From an uncultured Lachnospiraceae bacterium (GTDB lineage Bacteria > Bacillota > Clostridia > Lachnospirales > Lachnospiraceae), in NCBI GenBank assembly GCA_902476265.1, contig CABSCP010000006.1:73277-137276 (forward strand): a stretch of 64,000 nucleotides of DNA, in the 5' to 3' direction. Under the pieces are notes generated by a model, which did no database searches, was not told the origin of the DNA, and was given only the letters and a program-made list of their open reading frames with translations. A program made the translations under genes and the position numbers. Of the stretch, positions 61,203 to 64,000 are shown in pieces (the stretch's first letter is position 1; each line of letters starts with the position of its first letter).

Positions 61203-62456
61203 TTACAGATTTCTGCCGGCTAGGCGTTCCTCAAAATAAATTTCCAGTTGGGAATGTATCTGCCCCCAATCCTGACGGTGTCCAGTCCATTTTTTTGTAA
61301 TGTCCATCATTGCCAGATACAGCATTTTCAAGAGGCTGTCATCTGTCGGAAATACGGTTTTGGATTTTGTCACTTTACGAAGCTGGCGGTTAAATCCTTC
61401 AATCGCATTTGTTATATAAATAAGCCGTCTGACGGCTTCCGGATACTTGAAATAGGTGGATAATGTTGCCCAGTTATCATGCCAGGATTTATAAATTTTA
61501 GGGTATTTACCATCCCATTTGTCCTTAAACAGCTCCAGTTCATTTAAGGCGGTTTCTTCGGTCGGTGCAGCATATACCCGCTTTAAGTCCGCCATCAAAG
61601 CTTTGATGTCTTTGTAAGAAACAAACTTTGTGGAATTTCGAATCTGGTGAATAATACACTGTTCTATTTCCGTTTGGGGATAGACGGCATCTATCGCCTG
61701 CGGGAATCCAGACAGCCCATCCACACAGGCAATCAGGATATCATCTACACCACGGTTTTTTAATCCATTCATGATAGAAAGCCAGAATTTAGCACTTTCA
61801 TTTTCTCCTACATACATTCCCAGAACATCTCTTTTTCCGTTCATATCAATGCCCAACGCAATGTATACAGCCCTTTTTACAATGCGTCCCTCACTGCGTA
61901 CATGATAATGGATGGCATCCATAAATACGACCGCATAGACTTCCTCCAAAGGCCGTTCCTGCCATTCTTTCACGATAGGAAGTATCTTATCCGTAATCCG
62001 ACTGATTGTACTGTCAGAAATATCCATGTCATAGAGTTCTTTCAAGTGAGATTCGATATCTCCGATAGTCATGCCTTTGGCATACATGGAAAGAATCTTT
62101 TCTTCCATGTCCTGAGTTACTGTGTTCTGATACTTTTTAATGAGCTTTGGTTCATAATCGCCATTGCGGTCACGAGGGATTGCGACATCCAGATCGCCAT
62201 AGCTGGTATGCATGGTTTTACTGGAATGCCCGTTTCGACTATTGTCGGTATCTTTATTCCGATAATCATACTTGGAATAACCGAGTTCTTCGTCCAGTTC
62301 CTCATCCAGTGCGCCCTCTAAAAGCACGGACATCATGTCACGCATAATCGAGTTCACATCTGTACCACTTTTGATGCTGACATCATTGTTTTTGAGATAA
62401 TCCCGCATCATTTCTCTCATTGCTGCTTTTTGTGGACTGTCATTTTTTCTTGCCAT
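61203..62456 (-). CDS. IS256-family transposase
   Basis: 417 residues from the ATG at 62456, nine bases after GGAG. The DDE domain shows VYAVVFMDAIHYHVR (first Asp), LIACVDGLSGFPQAI (second Asp) and the region with ITNAIEGFNRQLRK (the catalytic Glu of the family). The N-terminal DNA-binding part is intact and no stop or frameshift interrupts the gene, so the element may still move. Confidence 0.93.
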   Translation of the reverse strand: MARKNDSPQKAAMREMMRDYLKNNDVSIKSGTDVNSIMRDMMSVLLEGALDEELDEELGYSKYDYRNKDTDNSRNGHSSKTMHTSYGDLDVAIPRDRNGDYEPKLIKKYQNTVTQDMEEKILSMYAKGMTIGDIESHLKELYDMDISDSTISRITDKILPIVKEWQERPLEEVYAVVFMDAIHYHVRSEGRIVKRAVYIALGIDMNGKRDVLGMYVGENESAKFWLSIMNGLKNRGVDDILIACVDGLSGFPQAIDAVYPQTEIEQCIIHQIRNSTKFVSYKDIKALMADLKRVYAAPTEETALNELELFKDKWDGKYPKIYKSWHDNWATLSTYFKYPEAVRRLIYITNAIEGFNRQLRKVTKSKTVFPTDDSLLKMLYLAMMDITKKWTGHRQDWGQIHSQLEIYFEERLAGRNL

Positions 62457-62502
62457 AAATAAAATCTCCAAACTGAGTAATTTTATCTTACATCAGTTTG
62501 AA

Positions 62503-62529
62503 GGTTTACACAAACTTTGGGATAGTCCC
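62503..62529 (-). repeat. IS256 right terminal inverted repeat
   Basis: On the minus strand it begins GGGACTATCCCAAAG and ends TTTGTGTAAACC. Confidence 0.75.
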
Positions 62530-62560
62530 ATTTCTTTGCTTTGCATGGACTATAGTAATA

Positions 62561-62880
62561 TTACCTTCTTTTGCTTTTCTTTTCGATTTCTTTCATTTTA
62601 CTTTTACTGATAAATTGAAAATCAGTATCGAATCCGCAGGTTTTGTGAAGGTCATCCGTCAGCTTATTTCTGATATAGGTTGGCGTAAATCCCTGACCTT
62701 CAAGGTCCACGAAATTCATTTCTTTCATTGCTTTCAGGATTTCTTCACAGGTATACTTATTATCCAGCTGTTTCTTTAATAAGCGGTAGCTTATCAAGTG
62801 CCAGAAAACAGATTAGGAAATGTGCTTTGATGCGGTCTTCACGCTGCACATAAATCGGTCTTGCTGATAATTTCAACTGT
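62561..62880 (-). pseudogene. C-terminal fragment of an IS4/IS1634-like transposase
   Basis: The upstream piece reads SARPIYVQREDRIKAHFLIC, a signature of IS4/IS1634-type transposases, then a one-base frameshift at about 62800 leads into ISYRLLKKQLDNKYTCEEIL and the natural C-terminus KKSKRR. Everything before the first piece is missing, cut near 62880 next to the 42-bp repeat. It cannot encode an active enzyme. Confidence 0.8.
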
Positions 62881-62889
62881 CAAACTCCC

Positions 62890-62931
62890 GCGGATGGAAA
62901 GAGAGATTCCATGGCTCCGGCTTTTTGCGGT
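62890..62931 (+). repeat. 42-bp direct repeat, right copy
   Basis: Identical to 58013-58054 (ech terminator). Here the 5' arm of the terminator is absent, so it is a copied fragment and not a working terminator. Confidence 0.92.
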
Positions 62932-62973
62932 ATTCTCTTCCCGGACGGGTGGACGGGCAGTTGTAAAAAATAC

Positions 62974-63001
62974 TTGTAACTTCACAGAAAAATGCTATAC
63001 T
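62974..63001 (+). promoter_or_regulatory. Possible promoter of the Rpn gene
   Basis: TTGTAA (62974-62979), 16 bases, TATACT (62996-63001). The 192 bases from here to the start codon hold no other gene. Confidence 0.45.
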
Positions 63002-63193
63002 GATACTATTCCCTGAAGCAGAGGTGCAGAAGGAAACCGAATCGTTGTGATGAATTCTTTCATCACATTTTACCGGACAAAAGGGCCGGTATTCTTTTAT
63101 ATGCTGACAGGAAACCAGAGTGTTACTGTCAGATCAGGCGGAATCGCCGCGATTTCAATCATATAACAGATAAATGGATCAGGAGGACAATGG

Positions 63194-63979
63194 ATGGGGA
63201 AAAAGAATGATGAACTGGCCTGGTATCTGAACAGGACAGCTGTGTTTGCCGATTTTTTTAACGGCAGTCTCTATGACGGAAAGCAGGAAATTTTGCCGGA
63301 AGAACTGGCGGAAATGCAGAAATCCTACGGGGAATCCGTAAAGAGCAGATATGGGAAAAAGCGAAAAGTCCGCAGGGAACGTGATGTAGGGAAACTTCTC
63401 TGCCGGGGAGGTCATTTTGTATTTCTGGCGGTGGAAAATCAGGACAGGCAAAGTCCCTGCATGCCTTTGAGGGATGCAGAGTATGATGTGTTGGAGTATG
63501 CCAGACAGCTGCGCCGGATCAGGCGGCATAACGAAGCCGCAAAAGTATGGGAGGATGATGCAGAGTATCTGTCTGGAGTTAAATGGACGGACCGCCTGAT
63601 CCCGGTGGTGACGGTTGTTTTATACCATGGAAAAGGGAAATGGGCCTCTCCCGAACAGCTGCATGAGCTGCTGGACATGGATGGCATGGACAAAAAGCTG
63701 AACGCTCTGTTGATGAATTATCGGTTACATGTCATAAACCTGACAGAACTGAAAGAAGAGAATTTCATTACCGGTCTGCGGGAACTGATCGGAATGATGA
63801 AACGAAGAAACAGCAAAGAAAAGATGCAGGCTTACTGCCGGGAAAATGAGGAACGCTTCCGCAATATGGATGATGAAACCTATGATATGATCTGTACGAT
63901 GATCAATCATAAAACATTGGCACAGAAAAAAGAAACATGCAGAAATCAGCCTGCAAATAAAAAGTCAATAGGAAAATGA
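63194..63979 (+). CDS. Rpn family PD-(D/E)XK nuclease
   Basis: 261 residues, start chosen seven bases after AGGAGG. The Rpn/transposase_31 pattern is seen: AVFADFFNGSLYDGKQEILP at the start, the nuclease strand HFVFLAVENQDRQ (the E-x-Q form of the motif) near 76, and VVTVVLYHGKGKW near 139. Such nucleases promote RecA-independent recombination and may act in phage defence. The C-terminus is a basic, low-complexity tail and the protein is somewhat shorter than the usual 290-310 residues. A dead relative lies at 58115. Confidence 0.82.
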   Translation: MGKKNDELAWYLNRTAVFADFFNGSLYDGKQEILPEELAEMQKSYGESVKSRYGKKRKVRRERDVGKLLCRGGHFVFLAVENQDRQSPCMPLRDAEYDVLEYARQLRRIRRHNEAAKVWEDDAEYLSGVKWTDRLIPVVTVVLYHGKGKWASPEQLHELLDMDGMDKKLNALLMNYRLHVINLTELKEENFITGLRELIGMMKRRNSKEKMQAYCRENEERFRNMDDETYDMICTMINHKTLAQKKETCRNQPANKKSIGK

Positions 63980-64000
63980 AAAATTTTTAAGATTTATTAT

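Larger units (their letters stand above)
61046..62529 (-). mobile_element. IS256-family insertion sequence
   Basis: A 1484-bp element with one transposase gene. Terminal inverted repeats of 27 bp (61046-61072 and 62503-62529) agree at 20 positions and share TTTGTGTAAAC at their inner ends; adding AAGAAAT outside each gives a 34-bp frame. No target site duplication was found at either choice of ends. A strong hairpin lies between the transposase stop and the left end. Confidence 0.85.

Noticed and set aside
61039..62536. Target site duplication around the IS256
   Set aside because: AAGAAAT and ATTTCTT at the two ends are inverted, not direct, so they extend the terminal repeats and are not a duplication.
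1..64000. CRISPR arrays, tRNA and rRNA genes
   Set aside because: No regularly spaced repeats and no tRNA- or rRNA-like sequence noticed in the intergenic regions; a covariance scan was not possible here.

Overview
The window reads as a chromosome segment of an anaerobic, low-to-mid G+C Firmicute, most likely a gut clostridium of the Lachnospiraceae type. Supporting signs are strong AGGAGG ribosome binding sites, AddAB instead of RecBCD, an Ech-type hydrogenase, a GPH transporter with GH2 and GH3 glycosidases, a macrodomain/SirTM pair, GHKL/LytTR signalling, a fluoride riboswitch and Rpn-type nucleases. The species cannot be named from sequence alone. No rRNA, tRNA or CRISPR array was seen.

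Layout. 0-4 kb: end of a GH38 alpha-mannosidase, then a secreted VIT/vWA protein paired with an exosortase. 4-7 kb: an acidic membrane-anchored protein, a TetR regulator with a DUF6062 protein, and a small membrane-anchored protein. 7-12.4 kb: pyrimidine salvage (codB, codA, a MATE exporter, uraA). 12.5-13.5 kb: a fluoride riboswitch with promoter and terminator in front of an antiporter gene broken by an internal deletion. 13.6-17.8 kb: zinc-ribbon membrane protein, XRE regulator, macrodomain plus SirTM sirtuin, and a CPBP protease. 17.9-24.4 kb: a LytTR/GHKL two-component system, then an OmpR/HAMP-kinase system with two exported proteins; a 17-bp motif is shared by two intergenic regions there. 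24.5-28.2 kb: a CDF metal exporter and a five-gene arsenic operon (arsR, ArsP-like permease, thioredoxin-like protein, arsC, ArsN1-like acetyltransferase). 28.5-35.2 kb: glycoside use (GH2, a domain-swapped GH3, GPH transporter) ending in a remnant of uxuA.

36-44.5 kb: a Crp/Fnr regulator divergent from a ferredoxin-like protein, with an 18-bp palindrome placed as a class II activator site; a PPOX-like protein; then addB-addA. 44.5-47.4 kb: an AT-rich three-gene cassette (DUF262 protein, small ATPase, HNH nuclease) that looks like an anti-phage system related to Septu and GmrSD but not matching either; this is the best candidate for something undescribed. 47.5-58 kb: hydrogenase maturation genes hypA-F-C-D-E on the minus strand, divergent from a six-gene Ech [NiFe]-hydrogenase operon. 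No hypB is present in the window, and hypA appears to start at CTG.

58-64 kb is a scar-rich, AT-rich end: a dead Rpn copy, a 42-bp direct repeat of the ech terminator, a zinc-ribbon/SHOCT gene without a start codon, two small exported proteins, an IS256-family element next to an IS4-like transposase fragment, and an apparently intact Rpn-family nuclease gene.
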